Shown here one piece after another: positions 24,823 to 32,400 of a stretch of DNA of 64,000 nt (the first letter of the stretch is position 1; the number at the start of each line of letters is the position of its first letter). Position numbers and translations under genes: made by a program. The notes below the pieces were generated by a model, which saw only the letters and a list, made by a program, of their open reading frames with translations, searched no databases and had not been told where the DNA came from. Source of the stretch: Streptomyces sp. LaPpAH-108 (GTDB lineage: Bacteria > Actinomycetota > Actinomycetes > Streptomycetales > Streptomycetaceae); assembly GCF_000373625.1 (NCBI RefSeq), contig NZ_KB891994.1:310001-374000 (forward strand). The letters run 5' to 3'.

Positions 24823-24839
24823 GTCAACACTTTGTTGAA
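24823..24839. promoter_or_regulatory. Purine-catabolism operator, copy 2
   Basis: GTCAACACTTTGTTGAA: 5 of 6 arm pairs match, with the same 5-bp spacer as the perfect copy at 9253-9269. It is 74 bp before the uraD start and downstream of the HTH gene. Likely bound by the same regulator as the allantoin promoter. Confidence 0.75.
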
Positions 24840-24911
24840 AATTCCGGGTTAACAGGCCCCGGAAGGGCGCCCGGGCCCCTCTGCTGCCAAGTCCCTCGGC
24901 TGCCCCGCCTC

Positions 24912-25280
24912 TCAGCGGCCCTTCTCCCGGTTGAGGTAGTTGTAGATGGTGAAGCGGCTGACGCCGAGCGCCCCGGCCACCGTCTCCACTCCGTGCCGTA
25001 CAGCGAAGGCACCCCGCGCCTCCAGGGTGCGGACGACCTCCTGCTTGGCCTTGCGGTCCAGGTCGGCCAGCGGGCGGCCCCGCGCGCGCTCCATGGCGGC
25101 GAGGATGTGGTCCAGGGACTCCGCGAGCTGGGGCAGCCGTACGGCGACGACATCGGCGCCCGCCCAGGCGAGGACCACGTCGTCGGGGCCCGCCTCGTCC
25201 GGCGGGAGGAGCCGGCCGCCCATGGCGTCGACCAGCGGTTTCACGGCGGCGACGAAGGGCTCGTCCGGGGTGGGGGTCAT
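24912..25280 (-). CDS. Small HTH protein (HTH_22/DauR-like C-terminus)
   Basis: A 122-aa protein whose C-terminal half is a helix-turn-helix of the DauR/YheO type (VRTLEARGAFAVRHGVETVA then ALGVSRFTIYNYLN). The N-terminal part (residues 1-60) may bind a small ligand but lacks the usual YheO PAS length. Its ATG overlaps the upstream stop as ATGA, so it is coupled to the thiamine-binding-like gene. Lies just before the urate operon and in the same direction, so it is a candidate regulator of purine breakdown, though the 24823 palindrome may belong to another protein. Confidence 0.75.
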   Translation of the reverse strand: MTPTPDEPFVAAVKPLVDAMGGRLLPPDEAGPDDVVLAWAGADVVAVRLPQLAESLDHILAAMERARGRPLADLDRKAKQEVVRTLEARGAFAVRHGVETVAGALGVSRFTIYNYLNREKGR

Positions 25281-25534
25281 CTGCCCTCCTCCTCGGCGCC
25301 GATCACGTTGACCTGGAGGGAGATCCGGGTGGCGCCCGCGCCGAGGGTGCGGCGCAGCACCTCGTCCAGCGCGGCGAGCACCCCGTCGGCGCTGCCCTCG
25401 ACCGTGTTGCCGAACGGTCCCACGTCCACGGCGTCGAGCCCGGCGCCCTCGATGACCTCGCGGGCCACCACGGCGTGCGCGGGGGCCTCGTCCAGGTCGA
25501 AGGGTTCGGTGGTGAACTCCGCTCTCAGTCGCAC
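25277..25534 (-). CDS. Thiamine-binding-like protein (MTH1187 family)
   Basis: An 85-aa protein of the MTH1187/YkoF-type thiamine-binding fold. The pattern is FTTEPFDLDEAPAHAVVARE, then DVGPFGNTVEGSADGVLAAL, then a final strand ISLQVNVIG. GTG start. It overlaps the HTH gene by 4 bp (ATGA), so the two are made together; whether it senses a ligand for the HTH partner is unknown. A nucleotide-like ligand is an open possibility given the purine neighbourhood. Confidence 0.7.
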   Translation of the reverse strand: MRLRAEFTTEPFDLDEAPAHAVVAREVIEGAGLDAVDVGPFGNTVEGSADGVLAALDEVLRRTLGAGATRISLQVNVIGAEEEGR

Positions 25535-25658
25535 GGGTGCCCCCTGACGTGGTGGATCGCGCAGCGCGGCCCGGCCGGCGTGGCGTGCCCCTGCCGTTCG
25601 GTCATGACCTTAACGGAGGGCGCGGGGGCGGAGGTCAGTGACTGTTGCTGTGGACCGT

Positions 25659-25690
25659 CCGGCCCTGCGGAGTGCGGTCCGCAGGGCCGG
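25659..25690 (-). terminator. Hairpin terminator after GH92
   Basis: Perfect 13-bp stem (CCGGCCCTGCGGA and complement) with a 6-nt loop, 13 bp beyond the stop codon of the leftward GH92 gene. Confidence 0.8.
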
Positions 25691-25703
25691 TCCGTCGCTC
25701 ACG

Positions 25704-28118
25704 TCACTTCGGCAGCTCGCTCTCGTCGGTCGCCCAGGTGGTGTTGGGCGCCGTGGTCAGGTGGAAGTCCAGCCTGGCGCCGGAGCGGAGGACGTCGGGG
25801 CCGAGCCAGGAGCGGGTGAGCGGGTGCCCGCCACGGCGTACGGCGTCGATGTAGAGGTGGGTGTCATCGGCCTCCGGGGCGGTGATGACGAGGTCGCGGT
25901 GGTGCGGGCGGGCGACGGTCGCCTTCGGGAAGAGGGGGGCGCCGAGCAGGAGGGTGGCGCGGCCCGGGGTCTCGGGGTAGATGCCGAGGGCGGAGAAGAC
26001 GTACCAGGCGGACATGGTGCCGAGGTCGTCGTTGCCGGGCAGGCCACCGGGGCCCGTGGTGTAGACGGTGTCCAGGATCTGGCGGACGGTGGCCTGGGTC
26101 TTCCAGGGGGCGCCGAGGGCGTTGTAGAGCCAAGGGGCGTGGATGCCGGGCTCGTTGGTGGGGTCGTAGCGCAGCGCGTCACCGCCGCGTACCGACCAGG
26201 AGCCGTCCGGCTTGTGGAAGAAGCCGTCGAGCCGGGCCTCGGCCTGGCTCCGGCCGCCCATCGCCTCGGCGAGCCCCTGGACGTCCTGCGGAACCATCCA
26301 GGTGTACGTGGCGCTGGTGCCCTGCGCGAACCCGAGGTCGCTGCCGGGGCTGAACGGCGTGACCCAGGAGCCGTCGAGACGGCGGGCCTGGATGTAGCCG
26401 GTGTCCGGGTTGAAGACGTTGCGCCAGTAACCGGCGCGCTCGGTGAAGGACTTGGCGTCCTCGGTGCGGCCGAGCAGCTTCGCCCACTGGGCGAGTCCGA
26501 AGTCCGCGACCGCGTCCTCCAGGGTCTCGGCGGCGCCGCCCCAGCAGTGGCACACGTCCTGGGCGGCGTAGTGCGAGGTCAAGTACTGGGCCAGGTTGGG
26601 GCGTTGGCCCTCGCACTGGCCGGGGCAGCCCGCGTCGGAGAGGTCGGCGGGGGTGGGGACGGTGGCCTGGCGGACGAGGGAGGCGTAGGCGCCGTTGTAG
26701 TCGAAGTTGCGCACTCCCATGGCGTAGAAGGTCGCCAGGGTCGCGGCGGAGGGGTCGCCGGTCATCACGTGGGTCGCGCCGCTGATGTGCACCCAGCGGT
26801 CCCACACTCCCCCGTTCTGCCGGGCGAAGTTGTACAGCGACTGCGCGAAGTCGCCCGCGACGGTGGGCCGTAGCAGCGCGAGCAGCTGGATCTGGGCGCG
26901 GTACTGGTCCCAGCCGGAGAAGTTGCTGTACTGCGCCCGCTGTCCGCGCGCGAGCCGGTGCACGGCCTGGTCCATGCCCCGGTAGCGGCCGTCGGTGTCG
27001 CTGATCAGGTTGGGCTGCATGAGGGAGTGGTAGAGCGCGGTGTAGAAGGCGGTACGGCGGGCCGTACTGCCGCCCTCCACCCGTACGGTGCTCAGCTCGC
27101 GGTCCCAGGCGCGCGCCCCGGCCGCGGCCACGTCGGCCACGCTCGCGTGCGGGGCGATCTCGTGGCGGAGGTTGGCCTCGGCGCCCGCGAGGCTGACGTA
27201 GGAGATGCCGATCCGCATGTGGACATCGTTGTCAGCGCGGGTGTCGAAGCCGACCCAGCCGCCGGAGCCGCGTCCGGCCCGGTCATTGCCGGTGGCGTAT
27301 CCCTCGCCGCCGTCCGCCGAGGTGGCGCCCGGTGAGAGGGTGCCGTCGTGCCAGGTGCCGGTGGTGGCGAAGTCGCGGTCGAAGGTGGCGCTGAAGTGGA
27401 GGCGGTAGTAGCTCTTGCGGTTGTTGGTCCCGCCGTTGGCGCGACGGCCGCAGAAGGCGCCGGTCAGGACCCAGCCGCTCACCTTGCGGTGGGCGGCGTC
27501 GATGTCGACGTGCGCGTCCTCGCTGCCGTTGAGGGAGTTGGAGACGCGGAACAGCAGGCTGGCCGGGCGGTCGGCCGGGAAGCGGAAGTCGGCGACCCCG
27601 GCGCGCTCGCTCACGGCCAGGTCGGCGGAGGCGCCGGAGGCGAGGCCGAGGGTGTAGCGCCCTGGCACGGCCTTCTCGTCGGCGTGGGAGAAGTCGGCGG
27701 CGTACACCGCGTCCCGGGTGTCGGCGCTCGGCGAGGAGGTCACGTCCCCGACGAACGGCATGATCGGCACGTCACCGGCCGCGCCGGGGTGACAGCCCGC
27801 GCCGTTGACGTGGGTCAGGCTCAGGCCGCGTATCCGGGTGGTGTTGTACGCGTAGCCGTTCGCCGCCCCCGTGTTGGTCTGGTCCCCGGTGGTGCTCGTG
27901 GGCGACCAGGCGATCATGCCCTGGGGCAGGGTGGCGCCGGGGAAGGTGTTGCCGCCGTTCGCGGAGCCGAGGAGCGGGTCGACCAGCTGGGACAGGGGTT
28001 CCTGGCCGGTCGTCGCTGCGGCCGGGAAGGGGGCCGCCACGGCGAGGGCCGTGGTGACCGCCACGACAGCGGTGCGCGTACCGAGCCGTCTCGCTGCGCG
28101 CGTGAGCAGATGACGCAT
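25704..28118 (-). CDS. Secreted GH92-family glycosidase (alpha-mannosidase type)
   Basis: A secreted glycoside hydrolase of family GH92 (calcium-dependent exo-alpha-mannosidases), 804 aa. A signal peptide covers residues 1-35 (twin-Arg-like start RAARRLGTR, then AVVAVTTALAVAAPFPAAA). GH92 hallmarks are GGNTFPGATLPQGMIAWSP, LTHVNGAGC, the central catalytic region ending CHCWGGAAETLEDAVADFGLA, and GNDDLGTMSAWYVFSALGIYPETPG. The ATG for MRHLL is used; the reading two codons longer begins with TTG. Single gene; acts on mannosyl linkages outside the cell, exact specificity unknown. Confidence 0.93.
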   Translation of the reverse strand: MRHLLTRAARRLGTRTAVVAVTTALAVAAPFPAAATTGQEPLSQLVDPLLGSANGGNTFPGATLPQGMIAWSPTSTTGDQTNTGAANGYAYNTTRIRGLSLTHVNGAGCHPGAAGDVPIMPFVGDVTSSPSADTRDAVYAADFSHADEKAVPGRYTLGLASGASADLAVSERAGVADFRFPADRPASLLFRVSNSLNGSEDAHVDIDAAHRKVSGWVLTGAFCGRRANGGTNNRKSYYRLHFSATFDRDFATTGTWHDGTLSPGATSADGGEGYATGNDRAGRGSGGWVGFDTRADNDVHMRIGISYVSLAGAEANLRHEIAPHASVADVAAAGARAWDRELSTVRVEGGSTARRTAFYTALYHSLMQPNLISDTDGRYRGMDQAVHRLARGQRAQYSNFSGWDQYRAQIQLLALLRPTVAGDFAQSLYNFARQNGGVWDRWVHISGATHVMTGDPSAATLATFYAMGVRNFDYNGAYASLVRQATVPTPADLSDAGCPGQCEGQRPNLAQYLTSHYAAQDVCHCWGGAAETLEDAVADFGLAQWAKLLGRTEDAKSFTERAGYWRNVFNPDTGYIQARRLDGSWVTPFSPGSDLGFAQGTSATYTWMVPQDVQGLAEAMGGRSQAEARLDGFFHKPDGSWSVRGGDALRYDPTNEPGIHAPWLYNALGAPWKTQATVRQILDTVYTTGPGGLPGNDDLGTMSAWYVFSALGIYPETPGRATLLLGAPLFPKATVARPHHRDLVITAPEADDTHLYIDAVRRGGHPLTRSWLGPDVLRSGARLDFHLTTAPNTTWATDESELPK

Positions 28119-28440
28119 CGTCAAGTCGCCTTTCTGGACGGGACAGTGGGCGACGTGAGGCTAGAGGGGCGGCCGGTGCGGGGGAAGAGTGCGGGCGCTG
28201 CGGATGATGAAGCCTGGGCGAACTCTTGCGGCGGCCGTCCCGGTGGGGGCGCGGGGGTACGCGGGGGCGGGTACGTGGGTCCGCGCGATGTGCGGGTGCG
28301 TGGGGTGCACGGGTGCGGGGGGGGTGCAGGGTGCCGGGGGGTGCGGAGGTGCGCGGGTGCGCGGGTGCGCGGGTGCGCGGGGTGCGTATGACGAGCCGCT
28401 CCGACGTGCGCGGCCCCGCCGTCGGCAGGAGGCTGGACCC
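28119..28440. other. Non-coding gap with tandem-repeat DNA
   Basis: About 320 bp between the divergent GH92 gene and the small protein at 28441. It holds both promoters and, from about 28240 to 28386, G/T-rich low-complexity DNA with the 8-bp tandem repeat at 28348. Open frames here have no codon bias or ribosome site and look accidental. Confidence 0.6.
28348..28386. repeat. 8-bp tandem repeat, (GGTGCGCG)4 plus a partial copy
   Basis: Four perfect GGTGCGCG units (28348-28379) and an imperfect fifth, 55 bp before the start codon of the small gene at 28441. Copy number could vary by slippage and alter promoter spacing. Confidence 0.8.
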
Positions 28441-28671
28441 ATGGCCGCACCCCACCACCCCCACATCGTCGTCCACGCCCCCGCCCTCGACGGCTCCCGC
28501 CGAGTCACCGAGGGCGACGTCACCCTCGGCCTCGCCTCCCACCTGGACGACGTGATCGAGATCCTCCGCATGGCCGACCTGGACCGCATCGAGGTCGAGG
28601 AGAGCGACTTGATCGACTGGCAGGGGGGCGGTCCGGACGAGTGGCCGGGGCTGTCGGAACCGGAGCCCTAG
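28441..28671 (+). CDS. Small acidic hypothetical protein, 76 aa
   Basis: Function unknown. Supported by an ideal AGGAGG ribosome site 9 nt before the ATG and strong third-position GC bias. The protein begins MAAPHHPHIVVHAPALDG, has a central ILRMADLDRIEVEES helix and ends with an acidic, proline-containing tail. Short proteins of this type occur in streptomycetes but I cannot name a family. Convergent with the ankyrin gene, with a small hairpin between. Confidence 0.65.
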   Translation: MAAPHHPHIVVHAPALDGSRRVTEGDVTLGLASHLDDVIEILRMADLDRIEVEESDLIDWQGGGPDEWPGLSEPEP

Positions 28672-28674
28672 CGG

Positions 28675-28698
28675 GGCCCTGGCGGGCGGCTCAGGGCC
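28675..28698. terminator. Small hairpin between convergent genes
   Basis: GGCCCTG and CAGGGCC arms with a 10-nt loop between the stops at 28671 and 28713. Short stem, so only a possible bidirectional terminator. Confidence 0.4.
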
Positions 28699-28712
28699 TC
28701 GTTCCCCCGCCC

Positions 28713-30470
28713 TCACTCCTCCGGCAACCCCAGCCGCGCCCACCTCCCCCGCGCGTTCCGGTCTGCCGTGTTTCGCGCATCCGTGATGGTCAGGCCCGCC
28801 GCCCCGCAGGCGTAGGCCAGATGGTTGGCGCCCCAGGGGATGGACCGGTCGCGCTGCCAGAAGCGGAAGGGCCAGTAGGCGGGGTCCGAGTCGTGGGGCC
28901 AGAGACCTATCTCCCCGGTGTGGACGACTTCGCCGTCGCGAGCCAGGGCGCCGAACGCGCCGCCCTTGGGGTTGAAGTAGAGGCCGTAGGCGGTGGTGCC
29001 GGGTGAGACGGCGCGGAGGAGGGGGCTGTCGCTGGGCAGATAGCCGTCCTGGGTGATCACGCAACCGCCCGGGGTGCCGTCCACGTGCCGGACGGCGACG
29101 TATCTCAGGGACTCCTCCCAGTCCAGCCCGTCGAACTCCGCCCCGTCCAGGTCCTCGACGGGACAGTCCGCGGGGTCGGCGCCGAGGCGGCGGATCACCT
29201 CGTCCTCGGTCAGATCGCGGACGAAGCAGACGCCGAGGCCCTCGATCCACACCGGTTCCGTGCTGAAGGCCGCGATCAGCGCGTCCGCCGCTCGCTGGGC
29301 GGCGATCTCCGCCTCGGAGAGTTCCACCGCGCCGGGGAGGTCCCGTACGAGCGGGGCCAGCGGCGTGGTCAGCAGCAGCCGACCCGGGGACCAGGGGCCG
29401 AACTGGGGCGTCCAGGCGTCCGCTCCGGCGGCGAGCAGCAGCCGAACGCGGTCCTCGTCCATGGCGCACACCGCGTGCCAGAGCGGGGTGTGGCCGTCCT
29501 CGTCCCGTAGGTCGGCATCCGCGTCCTCGCCCAGCCGGTCCAGGAGCACCCGGACCGCCTCCGCCGAACCCCACTCGGCCGCCAGGTGCAGCGCGGTGGT
29601 GCCGGGCCGTCCGACGGAGGCGGTGGGCGCGGCCCCGCCGTCGAGCCGGGCCCGGATCAGCGCCGCGTCCGCCCAGTCGTCGTACCGCAGCCCCTCCCAG
29701 TCGGCACGGGGGACGTAGCGCTGCCGGGCCTCCTCCTCCCGGCGCAGTCGCTCGATCTGGTCGCGGCTCAGGGGCGGGGCCAGGAAGGCCGCGGGGCCGC
29801 CCATCGCCGTCCACGCCAGGGCCGTCTGTCCGGCGGCCTCCGGCTCGGGCGCCACTGACCTCGCCTCCGGCCACACCTCCACCACCCCCGCCGCAGCCGC
29901 GCGCAGCGCGTCCGTGTCCACAGCGGTGCGCGTCTCCGCTATCGCCTCGTCGGGCCACTCGACCACCAGCTCGGCGCGCCCCGGCGGCGGCAGCTCCGGC
30001 AGATAGAGGTCCACGTCCGTTCTGAAGAGGGCGGGGCGGAGTCCCGGGTCCAGCGGTATCAGGCCGATCGCCTGATCCGTCTGGGCCACGCGCGGCTCGC
30101 CCTGCGGACCGGTGAAGGCGATCCGGCGCGTCGTGACGCCGTCCAGGGAGGTCACCCGGCGCCCGTCGGGCAGGAGCAGGCCCACGCGGAGGCCGGATTG
30201 CCGTGGCGCCCCGCCGCCGTTCCGGCGGGTCCGGCGGAAGACCGCGAGGTGCAGGGTGACCGAGCCCGGCCACACGGACCAGCCGGTCAGCAGTACCCGG
30301 GTCTCCGGCCCGGTCCCGGCCGGTTCGACCTGGGCGACCCGCACCGGCACGTACCGGTCCAGGGGCGGGGCGTACCGCCCGTCGTCCGCGTCCGGCGGGC
30401 GCAGCCGGGCGAGTACGTCACCCGCCTCCGCCGGCTCTTCCGGCAGGACCAGATCGTCGAAGAATCCCAT
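28713..30470 (-). CDS. Ankyrin-repeat protein, 585 aa
   Basis: A cytoplasmic-looking protein without signal peptide or membrane segment. The N-terminal 200 residues form a beta-rich domain of unknown family (VPVRVAQVEPAGTGPETRVLLTGWSVW, VGLLLPDGRRVTSLDG). Ankyrin repeats lie at about residues 285-365 (GTTALHLAAEWGSAEAVRVLL, then DGHTPLWHAVCAMDEDRVRLLLAAGAD). A C-terminal domain (about 420-585) has EPVWIEGLGVCFVRDLTEDEVIRRLG, reminiscent of DUF6461-like proteins. The start MGFFDDLVLPEE is chosen over an in-frame codon six residues earlier. Likely a protein-interaction or immunity-like protein; function unknown. Confidence 0.75.
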   Translation of the reverse strand: MGFFDDLVLPEEPAEAGDVLARLRPPDADDGRYAPPLDRYVPVRVAQVEPAGTGPETRVLLTGWSVWPGSVTLHLAVFRRTRRNGGGAPRQSGLRVGLLLPDGRRVTSLDGVTTRRIAFTGPQGEPRVAQTDQAIGLIPLDPGLRPALFRTDVDLYLPELPPPGRAELVVEWPDEAIAETRTAVDTDALRAAAAGVVEVWPEARSVAPEPEAAGQTALAWTAMGGPAAFLAPPLSRDQIERLRREEEARQRYVPRADWEGLRYDDWADAALIRARLDGGAAPTASVGRPGTTALHLAAEWGSAEAVRVLLDRLGEDADADLRDEDGHTPLWHAVCAMDEDRVRLLLAAGADAWTPQFGPWSPGRLLLTTPLAPLVRDLPGAVELSEAEIAAQRAADALIAAFSTEPVWIEGLGVCFVRDLTEDEVIRRLGADPADCPVEDLDGAEFDGLDWEESLRYVAVRHVDGTPGGCVITQDGYLPSDSPLLRAVSPGTTAYGLYFNPKGGAFGALARDGEVVHTGEIGLWPHDSDPAYWPFRFWQRDRSIPWGANHLAYACGAAGLTITDARNTADRNARGRWARLGLPEE

Positions 30471-30777
30471 GCCCGGAGCGTGACACACGCCACTGACAAC
30501 GCCCGGCGCGACGACGGACCGCCCAACCTCAAATCAACCTCTGAACCCGCCCGGGAATGCTTCAACCACCCTTTGCGACGGGCAGATTACGACCACGCGG
30601 GGCCCGCCGGGACGGGGGCGGCGAGGTCCCGCACGGGGGACTCGTGGGGCGCGGCCCGGCCGGTCGGGCCACGGGGGTGGCCGCGCCCCACGAGATACCG
30701 GAGCGACATCACTGCGTACGGCCTCCGGCTCCGTACGACGACCTCGCTCCGTACGACCCGCTCAGTCCCCGACCCCC
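30471..30777. other. Intergenic gap with terminator and short repeats
   Basis: About 307 bp between two leftward genes. It contains the promoter region of the ankyrin gene, the terminator at 30641-30694 for the ligase operon, and short direct repeats of GCTCCGTACGAC (about 30729 and 30748). No gene is supported. Confidence 0.6.
30641..30694 (-). terminator. Terminator of the acyl-ligase operon
   Basis: Perfect 16-bp stem (CTCGTGGGGCGCGGCC and complement) with a 22-nt GC-rich loop, 84 bp beyond the stop of the leftward ligase gene. Confidence 0.75.
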
Positions 30778-32400
30778 TCAGTCCCCGCGCAGCTCCCCGT
30801 ACGTCTCCCGCAACTCCACCTTCCGCACCTTGCCCGACACGGTCATTGGGAACCCCGCCAGGATCTGAAGACGGCTCGGGATCTTGTAATGGGCGAGCCG
30901 GTCCCGGCAGTACGCGTGCAGCTCCTCCAGGGTGAGCGGGTCCGCCGCGTCCTGCGGGACGACGCAGGCCAGGACCTCCTCGCCGTACCGCTCGTGGGGC
31001 ACGCCGACCACCTGGACGTCGCGGATCTTGGGGTGGCCGTAAAGGAACTCCTCGATCTCGCGCGGGTAGATGTTCTCGCCGCCCCGGATGATCATGTCCT
31101 TGATGCGGCCGACGATCTCGACGTACCCGTCCTCCCGCATGACCGCGAGGTCCCCGGTGTGCATCCAGCGCCCCGCGTCGATCGCCTCGGCGGTGCGCTC
31201 GGGCTCGTCCCAGTAGCCGAGCATCACGCTGTAGCCCCGGGTGCACAACTCGCCTGCCGCGCCTCGGGGTCGGGTGACACCCGTGGCCGGGTCGACGACC
31301 TTGACCTCCAGGTGGGGCAGCACGCGGCCGACGGTGCCGCAGCGGTGTTCCAGGTCGTCGTCCACGCGGGTCTGGAGGGAGACCGGGGAGGTCTCGGTCA
31401 TGCCGTAGCAGATGGAGACCTCGGCCATGTGCATCTCGGCGACGACCCGCTTCATCACCTCGACCGGGCAGGGGGAGCCCGCCATGATGCCGGTGCGCAG
31501 GGACGAGAGGTCGTGGTCCGCGAAGCCGGGGAGGTTCAACTCCGCGATGAACATGGTGGGTACGCCGTACAGCGAGGTGCAGCGCTCCCGCTGGACCGCC
31601 TCCAGGGTGGCCTCCGGCTCGAAGGACGGGGCGGGGATGACGATGCAGGCGCCGTGCGAGGTGGCCGCGAGGTTTCCCATCACCATGCCGAAACAGTGGT
31701 AGAACGGGACGGGAACGCAGACCCGGTCCTGCTCGGTGTAGGAGACCAACTCCCCGACGAAGTAACCATTGTTGAGAATGTTGTGGTGGGAGAGGGTGGC
31801 TCCCTTCGGGAAGCCGGTCGTCCCCGAGGTGTACTGGATGTTGATCGGGTCGTCGCAGGACAACTCCGCGTCTCGGGCGTCCAGTTCGGCCGCGCCCAGC
31901 CGCTCGCCCCGCGTGCCGAACTCCTCCCAGCCCGGCTCCCCGAAGTACACCGCCTCCCGCAACTCGGGGCACCTGCCGCGCACTTCCTCCACCATGGCGC
32001 GGTAGTCGCTGCTCTTGTGGGCCGGGGTCGCGAACAGCAGGGAGATGCCCGCCTGGTTGAGGACGTACTCGACCTCGTGGGTGCGGTAGGCCGGGTTGAT
32101 GTTGACCATCACGGCGCCGATGCGGGCGGTGGCGTACTGCACGAGCATCCACTCGGGGCAGTTGATCGCCCAAACGCCGACGCGGTCGCCCTTGGCCACC
32201 CCGCTCGCGAGCAGCGCGCACGCCAACCGGTCGACGTCGACGGTGAATTCGGCGTAGGTCCAGCGCCGCCCGGAGGGCACGTCGACCAGGGCCTCCCGGT
32301 CCGGCCACGTGGCCGCCGTACGGCGGAGGTTCGCGCCGATGGTGTCGCCGAGCAGGGCGGTGTCGCCCGTGCCGTGCGTGTACGACAGGGCAGTGGTCAC
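30778..32400 (-). CDS. Fatty acyl-CoA synthetase (AMP-binding)
   Basis: An ANL-superfamily acyl-CoA ligase of 540 aa. The P-loop-like A3 motif is IQYTSGTTGFPKG; later CYGMTETSP (A5), WMHTGDLAV (A7), IVGRIKDMIIRGGENIYPREIEE in pieces (A8 hinge) and the catalytic Lys in MTVSGKVRK (A10). Similar enzymes are annotated as medium/long-chain fatty acid ligases of the FadD3/FadD35-like group. The GTG start overlaps the upstream stop as GTGA, so the two ligases are coupled and probably used on related substrates. Confidence 0.9.
   Translation of the reverse strand: MTTALSYTHGTGDTALLGDTIGANLRRTAATWPDREALVDVPSGRRWTYAEFTVDVDRLACALLASGVAKGDRVGVWAINCPEWMLVQYATARIGAVMVNINPAYRTHEVEYVLNQAGISLLFATPAHKSSDYRAMVEEVRGRCPELREAVYFGEPGWEEFGTRGERLGAAELDARDAELSCDDPINIQYTSGTTGFPKGATLSHHNILNNGYFVGELVSYTEQDRVCVPVPFYHCFGMVMGNLAATSHGACIVIPAPSFEPEATLEAVQRERCTSLYGVPTMFIAELNLPGFADHDLSSLRTGIMAGSPCPVEVMKRVVAEMHMAEVSICYGMTETSPVSLQTRVDDDLEHRCGTVGRVLPHLEVKVVDPATGVTRPRGAAGELCTRGYSVMLGYWDEPERTAEAIDAGRWMHTGDLAVMREDGYVEIVGRIKDMIIRGGENIYPREIEEFLYGHPKIRDVQVVGVPHERYGEEVLACVVPQDAADPLTLEELHAYCRDRLAHYKIPSRLQILAGFPMTVSGKVRKVELRETYGELRGD

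Noticed and set aside
24823..24839. Palindrome before uraD as a terminator of the HTH gene
   Set aside because: Arms are only 5-6 bp and AT-rich, unlike the 13-17-bp GC stems used as terminators here; the near-identical copy at 9253 favours an operator.
28119..28386. Repeats as a CRISPR array
   Set aside because: The repeat is an 8-bp tandem unit without spacers; no cas gene is present.
28140..28440. Open frames through the GGTGCGCG repeat region
   Set aside because: Low-complexity products of Pro/His/Thr/Arg repeats with no ribosome site.
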